Shown here: positions 33,422 to 42,273 of the stretch, piece by piece | How the letters are laid out: each line of letters begins with the position of its first letter | Position numbering within the stretch: the first letter of the stretch is position 1 | Assembly: GCA_020025775.1 (NCBI GenBank) | Contig: JAHHRN010000009.1 | Location: 1-51,705 of the forward strand | Length of the DNA stretch: 51,705 nucleotides | Direction of reading: 5' to 3' | From: Acutalibacter sp. | GTDB taxonomy: Bacteria > Bacillota > Clostridia > Oscillospirales > Acutalibacteraceae | Notes under the pieces: generated by a model | The model's database searches: none | Told to the model about the DNA's origin: nothing | What the model saw: only the letters and a program-made list of their open reading frames with translations | Translations under genes and position numbers: made by a program

Positions 33422-34210
33422 TTAAAAGTCTCGGGATGAACCGCCGCCGGAGAAGCCGCCGCCACCGCCTGAAAATCCTCCGCCGCCGGAGAAACCGCCA
33501 TCGCCGCCTCCGCCAAAGAAGCCACCACCGCCAAACGGGAAGCCCCAAACAAGGATGCCATGTCGGCGCAGGAAAACAAGCAATAAAATCACGCCAAGAA
33601 AATAAAGCACCTGCATTTTCGGTGATTTTAAAACGTTGTTTTGTGTTTTCGGACGCTTTTGCTTTTCGATGGGCACGTAGTCCTCATCGTTTTCGATACC
33701 GAATTCGTGATAGGTTTCGTTGCAAAGCGCCCAGTAGGTAGCTTTCAGACCTTTGGAAAAATCATTTTTTCGCAGATCCGGAATAGCGTAGGTATCTAAA
33801 ATGCGACCGGTTTTACCGTCGGGAAGCTGACCTTCCAGACCGGAGCCGACCTCGATTCGAATTTTGCGTTCATCCAGCGCAAAAAGCAAAAGCACGCCGG
33901 AATCATCGTCTTTGTCACCGATGCCCCATGCATTTGCCAAATGATAAGCATAGTCCTCCACGGGTTCTCCATCCAAGGACTTTACGGTCACCAAAACGAC
34001 CTGCGCTTTGGTGTCCGAAAACAACTTTTCGCCGAGGGCTTGCATTTCTCGCTCATCACGGTCGCTCACTACGTTTGCGAAGTCATTTACAAAGAAATTA
34101 CTCTGCGGCTTGGGATAGGTTCTTTTGGCTGAGACAGAAAGACAAAGTCCTAAGAAAAGGCACAGGCACAGCGCTAATACGGCTATCCGTTTCCCATGTT
34201 TTTTCATCAT
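33422..34210 (-). CDS. TPM domain protein, YgcG-like, with Gly-rich tail
   Basis: A 262-residue envelope protein. A signal peptide (about 1-28) precedes a TPM domain at about 40-180 (NFFVNDFANVVSDRDE, then AQVVLVTVKSL, then KIRIEVGSGLEGQLPDGKTG). A membrane helix lies at about 200-220. The tail is low-complexity GGGGFFGGGGDGGFSGGG, ending GSSRDF, as in YgcG/DUF1517-like proteins. The TPM family includes thylakoid phosphatases, but bacterial function is unclear. CGGAG precedes the ATG. It is coupled with lemA (34-base gap), a recurrent pairing in bacteria. Confidence 0.9.
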   Translation of the reverse strand: MMKKHGKRIAVLALCLCLFLGLCLSVSAKRTYPKPQSNFFVNDFANVVSDRDEREMQALGEKLFSDTKAQVVLVTVKSLDGEPVEDYAYHLANAWGIGDKDDDSGVLLLFALDERKIRIEVGSGLEGQLPDGKTGRILDTYAIPDLRKNDFSKGLKATYWALCNETYHEFGIENDEDYVPIEKQKRPKTQNNVLKSPKMQVLYFLGVILLLVFLRRHGILVWGFPFGGGGFFGGGGDGGFSGGGGFSGGGGGFSGGGSSRDF

Positions 34211-34244
34211 TTTTTCTCCGTTTTTTCTCTAGGGGTTATTTCGC

Positions 34245-34817
34245 TTAAAACTTCACTTCGGGCACTTTTTGTGCATCCGCAGAAGCTTTGAAATATTCGG
34301 CCTTGTCGAAGTGACCCATAGAAGCGATCACGGAAGTCGGGAACTTCTGAATCTTAGTGTTGTATTCCCTTGCTACCTCGTTGTAGGAATCACGAGCCTT
34401 TGCAATGCGGTTTTCAGTGCCGGCAAGCTCATCCATAAGGTATTGGAACTGCTCGTTTGCTTTCAGCTCGGGGTAGTTTTCTACCACAATTAAAAGACGG
34501 GAAAGTGCGGAAGAAAGCTGCTCATTTGCCGCATCCATTTCACCAACAGTCTTTGCACCGGAAAGTGCCGCTCTGGCATTGGCAAGCTCAGTATACACTT
34601 CTTTTTCGTGTACCTGATAGCCTTTTACAGTGCTTACAAGGTTCGGAATTAAATCCGCACGTCTCTGCAGGAAGACCTCCACCGCAGACTGTGCCTCGGT
34701 AACGGCTTCTCTTTTTTCAACAAGACCGTTTCTTGTGCCAACGCCCCAGCCGACCAAAACAGCGGCTACGGCAAAAACGACAACCAGAACAATAATCAGG
34801 GTTTTATTTTTCTTCAT
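34245..34817 (-). CDS. lemA: LemA family protein
   Basis: A 190-residue LemA-like protein with an N-terminal membrane helix (about 5-27) and a long alpha-helical bundle outside or inside the membrane. Family landmarks are VFLQRRADLIPNLVSTVKGY, ARAALSGAKTVGEMDAANEQ, LLIVVENYPELKANEQF, and a C-terminal YNTKIQKFPTSVIASMGHF. The start at 34817 has AAGGAG upstream; an earlier in-frame Met at 34835 does not. LemA and TPM/YgcG genes are often neighbours, and a shared envelope role is inferred; no biochemical function is established. Confidence 0.93.
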   Translation of the reverse strand: MKKNKTLIIVLVVVFAVAAVLVGWGVGTRNGLVEKREAVTEAQSAVEVFLQRRADLIPNLVSTVKGYQVHEKEVYTELANARAALSGAKTVGEMDAANEQLSSALSRLLIVVENYPELKANEQFQYLMDELAGTENRIAKARDSYNEVAREYNTKIQKFPTSVIASMGHFDKAEYFKASADAQKVPEVKF

Positions 34818-34877
34818 GGTAAAGCTCCTTTTCAAAAAAACATGTACCCCTCTGTTTTTTCATTTCTTTAATTTGAA

Positions 34878-35897
34878 TTAATCCTCAAAGCCGTTCGGGT
34901 TCTGGCTCTGCCAACGCCAGGAATCTTCGCACATTTCGTTAATGTCGCGCTTGGCTTCCCAGCCTAAAACAGCCTTTGCCTTGGACGGGTCGGAATAGCA
35001 GGTAGCAATATCGCCGGGGCGACGAGGTGCAATTTTATAAGGAATCTTTACACCGCTTGCCTTTTCAAACGCTTTGACAATATCCAAAACGCTGTAACCT
35101 GTGCCGGTGCCGAGGTTAAATACCTGCACGCCCTTTTTGCCCTCTAAGATATTATCTACAGCCTTTACGTGGCCTTCTGCAAGGTCTACAACGTGGATGT
35201 AGTCACGAACGCCTGTACCGTCATGGGTATCATAATCGTCACCGAATACGGAAAGCTCCTTGAGCTTGCCGATAGCAACCTGTGTGATATAAGGCATAAG
35301 GTTATTCGGGATACCGTTCGGATTTTCCCCGATTCTGCCGCTTTTATGCGCGCCGATGGGGTTAAAGTAACGAAGCAAAGTTACATTCCACTCGTCATCG
35401 GATTTTACAATATCCTCTAAGATAATTTCAATCATGTACTTTGTAGTACCGTAAGGATTGGTGGTACCGCCGGTCTTCATATCTTCCTTTAAGGGAGAAA
35501 CGTTGTTCATGCCGTAAACGGTTGCGGAAGAGCTGAATACAATGTTTTTGCAGTTGTATTTGCGCATAACTTCGCAAAGAGCAAGTGTACCGCCGATGTT
35601 GTTATCGTAATATTCCATCGGCTTCTGGCAGGATTCGCCGACAGCCTTAAGACCTGCAAAGTGGATTACAGCTTCGATTTTGTTTTCTTCGAAGATGCGG
35701 CTCATACCCTCTTTGTCGCGGATGTCGCATTCATAGAATTTAATCGGCTGACCGGTTAATTCCTCAATGCGCTCTAAGGATTTGGGGCTGGAGTTGTAAT
35801 AGTTATCCACAAGTACAATATCATAACCTGCTTTCACTAATTCAACCGAGGTGTGCGAGCCGATGAAGCCCGTACCTCCTGTTACTAAAATTGCCAT
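34878..35897 (-). CDS. galE: UDP-glucose 4-epimerase
   Basis: A 339-residue short-chain dehydrogenase-type epimerase interconverting UDP-glucose and UDP-galactose with bound NAD. The Rossmann motif GGTGFIGSH is at residues 7-15, and the catalytic Ser/Tyr/Lys set is in SSSATVYG and PYGTTKYMIE. The family segments NPIGAHKSGRIGE and VFNLGTGTGYSVLD are present. The start follows AGGATG. It lies 57 bases after the CinA/SpoIID-like gene and 60 bases before lemA with no terminator seen. It may supply UDP-galactose for cell-surface polymers. Confidence 0.96.
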   Translation of the reverse strand: MAILVTGGTGFIGSHTSVELVKAGYDIVLVDNYYNSSPKSLERIEELTGQPIKFYECDIRDKEGMSRIFEENKIEAVIHFAGLKAVGESCQKPMEYYDNNIGGTLALCEVMRKYNCKNIVFSSSATVYGMNNVSPLKEDMKTGGTTNPYGTTKYMIEIILEDIVKSDDEWNVTLLRYFNPIGAHKSGRIGENPNGIPNNLMPYITQVAIGKLKELSVFGDDYDTHDGTGVRDYIHVVDLAEGHVKAVDNILEGKKGVQVFNLGTGTGYSVLDIVKAFEKASGVKIPYKIAPRRPGDIATCYSDPSKAKAVLGWEAKRDINEMCEDSWRWQSQNPNGFED

Positions 35898-35954
35898 TTC
35901 AAATCATCCTTTCTGAATCTATGTGAATTGATTTTCTATATATACAAACTCAAA

Positions 35955-38111
35955 TTACACGCTGATTTTTGTTCCCGGGAAGAACTTGGCTAAAATCTGC
36001 ACGTAATTGGAGCCGGTTGCCGCCATTTTGTCTGCACCTGCCTGACTCATGCCTACACCGAGACCGTTGCCATAAGCAGTGATTTTAAACTCGCTTGTGG
36101 TCTTATTGTAAGTCACTTCGAAGCAGGTGGACGGAATATTTTTGCCGGTGAAAATCTTTTGCACAAATTCCGTGCCGGAGATTTCCTTACCGCAAACTGA
36201 AACAACATCTACATAGCCTACGCCGGTATTCACCGCCGCATTGTGAGCCTTTACCTGAATCCAGTCTTTCGGATTTTCAGACATTTCTAAATTTGCATCG
36301 TAAGCAAGAAGCATATTCTTCACTTCTTCTGCCGGGAAAATCAGCTCTGTTTTAAAGCTGTCGTTGGTCTTGTCAGAAAGGCTTTCTACCGGACGAAGAT
36401 AAGGGAAGGTTTTTTTGTAAATAGAATCCGCCGCGGCTGTTTTACCTGCGGAAAGCTTAAAGTAAGGGGTGAATGCGGGCTTATCTTCAAAGCTTATATA
36501 TTCACCGAATACAGAACGAACCGCGTTATACACCTCGTCGGAATAATTTTCGGCAATGGTAACACCGGTGATTTTCCAGTTGGTGTTGCGGTATTTTAAA
36601 TAGGTATAAACGCAAACGGCCTGTGCCTTTAACGCATCCTCGCGATAGGTCGGACCCATTTCGGCTTCCACGATTTTGGCAACCGCTTCTTTGGCATCCA
36701 TGGTGATGCCGTTGACGATAATCTCTTTCGGGATTTCGGAGGTCGTTTGTGCATCGGAGGTATCAATCGCCGCGCCCTCGCCGGTCTCGGTTTTTTCCTC
36801 GGCCGGTGTTTCCTGAATGCCCTCGAGCATTTCTTTATACATCAACTGGCTGAGCGGCATAGTTTCAATGACGGGTGCTTCGATTTTCTTGGTTTCTTCT
36901 TCGGTGGTCGGCACAACAAGCTGGCTGGCGATTTCCTGGTCAGCACGCTTTTTGCGTTCGCGCACGATGAAAATAGAGCCGACTGCAATCGTTGCGGCAA
37001 TCAAAATACATAAAATCGCAATGAGGGCCTTACCACCTGTGGTTTGGAAGAAGCCTGCTTTTTTCGGGGGTTCTGCGTTGGCAATTTCAATGCCGACAGC
37101 ACCCTTGCCGGAGGCTTTTTCATAGATGAGCTCCAAAAGCTCCTCTGCAGCATCATTGATGAAAGCTTCTGTGCTTTCGTTCTCTTCTCTGTAAATTTTG
37201 CGCACCAATGCGGTTTGGTCATCGGCTACCGTGATGCAGATGAAGTCGCCGCCGTCACCCATGCCGACTTCGGAAATGCTTGCACCGTAGGTGCTGCCGG
37301 TAAGCTCTTTGGCGGATTTTGCCAAAAGTGCCGCATAGTCGGTCAGGTTATATTCGCCCTTATCTTCTACATGGGGCGTAAAGGTAAAATAGCTTTCAAA
37401 CTCGGGGTTCTTTTCGGCGAACGCTTTCACCGGTTCTGCACCGGGTGTACCACTAATGGCTACTTTTGCATTTGCCGCTTTTAAAACTGCTAAGGTCTTT
37501 TCTAAAACATCCAAGCCGTCCAAAGAAACTGGTGCCACTTCCTGCGCCGGAGCTTCCGGCACTTGCGGTGCTTCTTGTGCTTTTTTCTCTTGGAGTGCCG
37601 CCTGCTTTTGGGTGAAACGCTCGGTAATGAGCGGTGCTACGCCCTGCTTTAAAATGGTTTTGAGGCTTTTATCTTCTAAGGGGAAGAAGAAAATGCTCTG
37701 TTTGCCTTTTTCAATTAAGAAGCCGGAGAACATACCATTCTCGGTCGGGAATACGGTTGCACCCTGCGGCATTTCGGCGTGCATTGCCTTCTCCTCTTCG
37801 GAGATTTTTTTCGTCTTTGCCAAACGCTCTAAAAGAACCGCATTCTGCTCTTCTTTCAAAGAAAGCGCCGCGCAAAGTTTTTTGCGAACTGCATTGTATT
37901 CTTCCTTATCTAAAGCCAGAACAATATTACTGCCTGACTTCAATGCCTTTGCAAATGAGGGGAGCATTTCTTTGAGGTCATGGAACAGCGCGAAATCCTC
38001 GCCCTCTTCCAAGATACCGTCAAATGTACCGACAATGCGCACCAATAATTTAGAAACCGCACCGGTTTCTTCTTTGCAAAGCGCAAACAGTTTCATTTTC
38101 ATATCCTTCAT
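35955..38111 (-). CDS. CinA-like/SpoIID-like transmembrane fusion protein
   Basis: A 718-residue protein with three apparent parts. Residues 40-165 resemble a CinA MoCF domain: SNIVLALDKEEYNAVRKKLC, then MPQGATVFPTENGMFSGFLI, match the family PEGATVLPN..G..PGF layout. Residues 200-335 resemble a CinA C-terminal domain: STYGASISEVGM sits where true CinA has ADLAVSVTGIAG, and the family ESCTGG is replaced by ISGTPGA, so amidase activity is probably lost. A single membrane helix lies at 361-383. Residues 470-715 are a SpoIID/LytB-like domain with IVEAEMGPTYREDALKAQAV and a terminal GNGLGVGMSQAGA. Predicted topology is CinA part inside, SpoIID part outside. Start may be any of three close ATGs (38111, 38102, 38096). 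Confidence 0.8.
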   Translation of the reverse strand: MKDMKMKLFALCKEETGAVSKLLVRIVGTFDGILEEGEDFALFHDLKEMLPSFAKALKSGSNIVLALDKEEYNAVRKKLCAALSLKEEQNAVLLERLAKTKKISEEEKAMHAEMPQGATVFPTENGMFSGFLIEKGKQSIFFFPLEDKSLKTILKQGVAPLITERFTQKQAALQEKKAQEAPQVPEAPAQEVAPVSLDGLDVLEKTLAVLKAANAKVAISGTPGAEPVKAFAEKNPEFESYFTFTPHVEDKGEYNLTDYAALLAKSAKELTGSTYGASISEVGMGDGGDFICITVADDQTALVRKIYREENESTEAFINDAAEELLELIYEKASGKGAVGIEIANAEPPKKAGFFQTTGGKALIAILCILIAATIAVGSIFIVRERKKRADQEIASQLVVPTTEEETKKIEAPVIETMPLSQLMYKEMLEGIQETPAEEKTETGEGAAIDTSDAQTTSEIPKEIIVNGITMDAKEAVAKIVEAEMGPTYREDALKAQAVCVYTYLKYRNTNWKITGVTIAENYSDEVYNAVRSVFGEYISFEDKPAFTPYFKLSAGKTAAADSIYKKTFPYLRPVESLSDKTNDSFKTELIFPAEEVKNMLLAYDANLEMSENPKDWIQVKAHNAAVNTGVGYVDVVSVCGKEISGTEFVQKIFTGKNIPSTCFEVTYNKTTSEFKITAYGNGLGVGMSQAGADKMAATGSNYVQILAKFFPGTKISV

Positions 38112-38145
38112 CCATTCCTTTTTGGGTTTTGTCTATATTTTCCGC

Positions 38146-39594
38146 TTAATACATCCAACGGGGTGCATCTGCATAGGGGTTAGGCTGACCCTTTTTATCA
38201 TACCATTTCTGCGGATAACGCGGAGAGGGATTCGGCTGTGCCAATTCCACATCCACGCTCTCATCTTCTCCGTCACGCACCATTCTGCCCACTACGGCAA
38301 GACGTGCTCTGTCAAATTCATAGGTGCAGGTAGAAATCGTTAAAAGCTTATCGTCCGGTTTAATATCTACGCCTGTGGTATAAAGCTTACGCTCATCGAG
38401 CGCCGCAATATAGCTCATGAAATGGTCGCCCGATTTGAAATTCGGTACGGTGTAGTTGAATAAGTAACCGTTATCGTCTTCCTCGTAAGCATTGGAAATA
38501 ATAACCGCATACACCTTGAATGCATATTTCTTATACAGTGTATCAAAATAGAAAACCGGATTTTCTTTAAAACCTTCTACGGTTTTGTATTTCTTGAGGT
38601 CGGCGAAAACCAAGCCGTCCTGCATATGGTGACCGTAAATCGTGGTATTCTGATTTAAATATTTCGGGTCGTTTCTATAGTCCATATAGGGTGTGCCGTA
38701 GCGGCTGTATTCGCCGTAGAAATCCTTGTGCAGATATTCCGCTTCGTTGGTATCCGTCTGCACAACCTGTACGTTAATCATAGTACCGGGCACATTGATC
38801 CAGCCGACTAAATCGGGGTTGATGGCGTAAAGATAAGCATATTTCTGCATCATGCCCTCGGGGAACTGCACGTTGGGGTATTTGGAAATAAATTCCGCCC
38901 ACTCGTCGCCCTCCATGCTGACATCTTCAACCTCTTCCGGCAAAACGTAGCCGTTCAGCTCTGCCTGCTGTTTCTTCGCCTTGTAGCTGTTAATACCGTA
39001 CATCGCGAAGTAGCCGACACAGAAGACCAACGCAATAACAGCGAGGTCGGCAACGATTTTACGAATACCCTCGCCGACGGAGTCGCCCTTGATGGGGAAC
39101 ACCTTGCGGAAGAAATCTTTCATAATTTCGTTAAAGCTTCTGTATTCCTTTAAATGGGCAGGGTCTGCCTCTGTGGGCATTTGTACCTGCGCCATATAAT
39201 CGGTTAAATCCTCTTCGCTCTTTTTCTCTGCCTGCGTACCATAGTCCTCATAGGCTTTGGTTACGTCTACAAACTGGCTGTCGGTATTGGCAAACTTGCT
39301 TTTTCTTGTGGTATTATCTTCCTCGCTCGTTTCCATGACCGATTTCATAACATCGTCGAAGATGCTTTTATATTCCTGCTTTTCTTCTTCGGCGGTTTTT
39401 TCTTTCGGCGCATCCTGCGCTTTAGGTGCTTCTGCCTTTTCGGGGGTTACCTCGGGCAAGCTGTCGGAGATTTCGCGAAGATCCGCCAGGAGCGCATCCA
39501 TTTCGGGATCTTTTTCCGGTTTATCGTTTTGCAACTTTCCTTTCAATTCTTCGAAGGAAAGCATATTCTGTTCATCGTTGGGCTTCTGGCTCAT
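38146..39594 (-). CDS. Class B sortase with long N-terminal cytoplasmic region
   Basis: A 482-residue sortase-B-like transpeptidase. Residues 1-180 are acidic, low-complexity and hydrophilic, a very long cytoplasmic extension for a sortase. A membrane helix lies at about 180-200, then the catalytic domain: IYGHHM supplies His322 or 323, TISTC supplies Cys423, and Arg431 is likely the third residue. The C-terminal extension ends with P-Q-K-W-Y-D-K..P-N-P-Y...P-R-W, matching the neighbouring sortase. The start at 39594 has AAAGGAG upstream and its ATGA overlaps the stop of the preceding sortase gene. No substrate with an obvious sorting signal is encoded nearby. Confidence 0.9.
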   Translation of the reverse strand: MSQKPNDEQNMLSFEELKGKLQNDKPEKDPEMDALLADLREISDSLPEVTPEKAEAPKAQDAPKEKTAEEEKQEYKSIFDDVMKSVMETSEEDNTTRKSKFANTDSQFVDVTKAYEDYGTQAEKKSEEDLTDYMAQVQMPTEADPAHLKEYRSFNEIMKDFFRKVFPIKGDSVGEGIRKIVADLAVIALVFCVGYFAMYGINSYKAKKQQAELNGYVLPEEVEDVSMEGDEWAEFISKYPNVQFPEGMMQKYAYLYAINPDLVGWINVPGTMINVQVVQTDTNEAEYLHKDFYGEYSRYGTPYMDYRNDPKYLNQNTTIYGHHMQDGLVFADLKKYKTVEGFKENPVFYFDTLYKKYAFKVYAVIISNAYEEDDNGYLFNYTVPNFKSGDHFMSYIAALDERKLYTTGVDIKPDDKLLTISTCTYEFDRARLAVVGRMVRDGEDESVDVELAQPNPSPRYPQKWYDKKGQPNPYADAPRWMY

Positions 39595-40616
39595 TTGGTT
39601 GCTCCTTTCGGGTACCATCTGGGATCGTTCTTATAGGGATTTTCCTGCTTGTGCTTATCGTACCAAAGCTGTGGATGTTTGGGATTCTCGTTGCGCTTGG
39701 CCTTCGAAGTATCCACTTCTTCGCTTTCGCCCGGGCGCACAAGACGTGCTAAAATCGCGATACGCACATTTTCCTGCTTACCACGTTTTAAATCCAAATC
39801 TCTCGTGCAGGTGGAAAGGGTTAAAATCTTGTCGGTGGGAAGCACCTCAACATCGGTTTTAATCAAGGTTCTCTTCTCAACTTCCTGAATGTACTCTGCA
39901 AAATTGGAATCCGTCATCGCCGGATAAACGTAGTTGAACACATAGCCGTTATCAAGCTCAGGAGAAGCGTTGGCATAAAATACCGCAAACACCTTCCACA
40001 CGTGTTCCTCGTAAATTGTATCGAAATACACAACGGGATTTTCTTTGTAGAAATCCAAATCCTTGTATTTCTCAAGGTCGGAGAACATGGTAGTATCAAG
40101 GTTGTTGTGCCCGTGCAAGATTGTGTTTTTATCGAGCGGCTGAATATTGTTGCGGTAATCCATGAAAATGGTGCCGCGGCTACGCTGTGCTAGAGAGCCT
40201 TCCTTGGTCTTAAAATCCTTATAGAGATAAAAATCATTATCCTCGCTCTGCGCTACGGGGTGGTTGATATGTGTATTCGGCACGCGAATCCAGCCCACTA
40301 AATCAGAATTGATTTGGTACGCCGAACGGTATTGCGGCAAAACCTCTGCCGGCTCACTCGGATAGGTTTCCTGCGTATCTGTTTCGCCCTGCGTTTCCAC
40401 AAGCTCTACCAAGTTCTGCATTTCATTTTCGTGCTGTTTCTTTTTGACCATGGTCACGGTGAAGCCGATGGCGCTCGCGAGCATAATCACAATTAAAATC
40501 GCCAAAATAATATTGATGACGGTCTTTTTCGTTTTATTGGTTTCTTTTTGGGGCTGCGGGGTGGTTTCTTGTGTATCTTGGACCTTTTGAACGTCTTGTT
40601 TTTCAAAGTTTTCCAT
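39591..40616 (-). CDS. Class B sortase
   Basis: A 341-residue sortase-B-like transpeptidase that would cleave a sorting signal and attach proteins to peptidoglycan. A short charged cytoplasmic segment (1-30) and membrane helix (33-56) lead to the catalytic domain. It has LHGHNN with His170, TLSTC with Cys270, and ENVRIAILARLV with Arg285. The C-terminal extension (about 305-341) carries QLWYDKHKQENPYKNDPRW, nearly the same spacing as in the next sortase. The gene overlaps pncC by 14 bases and the downstream sortase by four, so the three are translationally coupled. Confidence 0.92.
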   Translation of the reverse strand: MENFEKQDVQKVQDTQETTPQPQKETNKTKKTVINIILAILIVIMLASAIGFTVTMVKKKQHENEMQNLVELVETQGETDTQETYPSEPAEVLPQYRSAYQINSDLVGWIRVPNTHINHPVAQSEDNDFYLYKDFKTKEGSLAQRSRGTIFMDYRNNIQPLDKNTILHGHNNLDTTMFSDLEKYKDLDFYKENPVVYFDTIYEEHVWKVFAVFYANASPELDNGYVFNYVYPAMTDSNFAEYIQEVEKRTLIKTDVEVLPTDKILTLSTCTRDLDLKRGKQENVRIAILARLVRPGESEEVDTSKAKRNENPKHPQLWYDKHKQENPYKNDPRWYPKGATK

Positions 40617-41091
40617 GTTCTAAATACCTCCAAACCAGATTGAGTGCCGCATCGGCCGCCGCTTCACGATTCTTACGGCGAACATCGCCCATAAAATCGT
40701 TTTGCAGCTTTTGCACGGCTGTTTGACTTCCGTCGGAAAATCCGATATAGATTAAGCCAACGGGTTTGTTTGTATCATCGGAAAGCGGACCTGCAATGCC
40801 GGTGACCGAAACGGCTAAATCCGCCCCGGCACGGCGTCTTGCGCCCTCTGCCATTTCTCTGGCGGTTTCTTCGCTGACGGCACCGAACTGCTCGAGAGTT
40901 TCGGGACGAACGCCCAAAATCTCGGCTTTAATGCGGTTGGAATAGCTCACAATACCACATTCAAACACCTGCGAAGCGCCCGACACATCGGTAATCCTTT
41001 GGGCAATCATACCGCCGGTGCAGGATTCCGCTGTGGTTAAGGTGAGTTGCTTTTCCTGCAGGGCTTTCACAACTTTCGTTTCAACGGTCAT
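40603..41091 (-). CDS. pncC: Nicotinamide-nucleotide amidase, CinA C-terminal domain
   Basis: A 162-residue stand-alone CinA_C domain that deamidates nicotinamide mononucleotide to nicotinate mononucleotide in pyridine nucleotide salvage. The catalytic region TTAESCTGGMIAQRIT is intact, with Ser in ESCTGG, followed by SYSNRIKAEILGV, AVSVTGIAGP and KPVGLIYIGFSDG. It lacks the MoCF domain found in full-length CinA. Its start overlaps the thiI stop (TAATG) and its end overlaps the sortase start. It is the functional counterpart of the degenerate CinA-like part encoded about 2.5 kb downstream. Confidence 0.93.
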   Translation of the reverse strand: MTVETKVVKALQEKQLTLTTAESCTGGMIAQRITDVSGASQVFECGIVSYSNRIKAEILGVRPETLEQFGAVSEETAREMAEGARRRAGADLAVSVTGIAGPLSDDTNKPVGLIYIGFSDGSQTAVQKLQNDFMGDVRRKNREAAADAALNLVWRYLEHGKL

Positions 41092-42269
41092 TAAAACTCA
41101 TTCCTTATCAGTTCCTTGCGCGTGCCTTCTACAGCGCGCTGAATCAAGGCTTCGACATCCATATTCTGCTCTGCCGCCTCTAAAAGTTCTTTTTTCGGGC
41201 GGGTTCTCGGATGCTTGGGTGTAAATACGGTACAGCAATCTTCGAAAGGACGAATAGAAATCTCGAAGGTGTCAATCTTTCTGGCACGCTCGATGATTTC
41301 TTCCTTATCCATACCGATTAAGGGTCGGAACACGGGTCTGTCTGCTACAGCATCGGTGCAAACGAGAGCACCCATAGTCTGGCTGGCTACCTGACCGACG
41401 CTTTCGCCCGTCACAAGAGCCAAGCAATCTTCTCTTTCGGCAAGTGCACAGGAAATACGCATCATGAAGCGACGCATCACGAGGGTAAAGAGCTCCTCGG
41501 GACAATCCTCACGGATTCTTTCCTGAATTTCGGTAAACGGCACGGTAAAGAGGGCAATGTCGCCGCCGTATGCCGCTACCTTGCGGATGAGGTCATGCAC
41601 CTTCATTTCGGACTGTAAAGAGGTGTAAGGGGGCGAAGCAAAGTGAATCGCGTTAAGTACGATGCCGCGCTTTGCCATCATCCATGCCGCTACGGGGCTA
41701 TCGATACCGCCGGACATCAAAATCGCCGCTTTGCCACCCGTGCCAACGGGCATACCGCCTGCACCCTTGATTTGGTCGCCGCGGATATAAGCCGCATGTT
41801 CACGAATTTCCACAACTACAGTCAGTTCGGGATGATGCACATCCACCTTCAAATGTGGGAAAGCCTCCAACAGCTTGCCGCCGACCTCACAGCTGATTTG
41901 GGGTGAAGTGAGCGGGAACGCCTTGTCGGAACGCTTAGCTTCCACCTTAAAGGTTTTGACTCTTCTTAAATCCTCTTCGAGGTAAGGTGCAGCAGTTTCG
42001 AGAATTTCTTCCATATTCTTCGATACGGCGGCGGCTCTTTGGAAGCCTGCAATACCGAAAACCTTGGAAAGACGTTCTACCGCTTCATCCATATCGAAGT
42101 CGTCATCCTTGGGTTCGAGCATAATGGTGGACTGCGAACGGCTGATGGTGAATTTTCCTAAATCATACATACGGCGCTTGATATTCTTTACAAGCACGCT
42201 TTCAAATGTCGCACGGTTGAGACCCTTTAACGCAAGCTCACCGTTTTTAATTAAAATAATTTCTTTCAT
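41091..42269 (-). CDS. thiI: tRNA 4-thiouridine synthetase ThiI
   Basis: A 392-residue sulfurtransferase that makes s4U at tRNA position 8 and, in some organisms, contributes sulfur for thiamine thiazole. A ferredoxin-like plus THUMP region (about 1-165, EDLRRVKTFKVEAKRSDK) precedes the PP-loop ATP pyrophosphatase domain, with ILMSGGIDSPVAAWMMAKRG. The conserved TGESVGQVASQT follows. The protein ends without the rhodanese domain of E. coli ThiI, as in Bacillus. The cysteine desulfurase immediately upstream (4-base gap) is the expected sulfur donor. Confidence 0.95.
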   Translation of the reverse strand: MKEIILIKNGELALKGLNRATFESVLVKNIKRRMYDLGKFTISRSQSTIMLEPKDDDFDMDEAVERLSKVFGIAGFQRAAAVSKNMEEILETAAPYLEEDLRRVKTFKVEAKRSDKAFPLTSPQISCEVGGKLLEAFPHLKVDVHHPELTVVVEIREHAAYIRGDQIKGAGGMPVGTGGKAAILMSGGIDSPVAAWMMAKRGIVLNAIHFASPPYTSLQSEMKVHDLIRKVAAYGGDIALFTVPFTEIQERIREDCPEELFTLVMRRFMMRISCALAEREDCLALVTGESVGQVASQTMGALVCTDAVADRPVFRPLIGMDKEEIIERARKIDTFEISIRPFEDCCTVFTPKHPRTRPKKELLEAAEQNMDVEALIQRAVEGTRKELIRNEF

Positions 42270-42273
42270 TGGC

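Noticed and set aside
33422..33560. GC-rich repetitive stretch as a possible CRISPR or tandem repeat
   Set aside because: It encodes the Gly-rich tail of the TPM-domain protein; the repeats are codon-level GGN runs without spacers.
37456..38343. 295-codon plus-strand ORF antisense to the CinA/SpoIID-like and sortase genes
   Set aside because: Ser/Phe/Lys-rich shadow without a start signal; both minus-strand genes are clearly coding.
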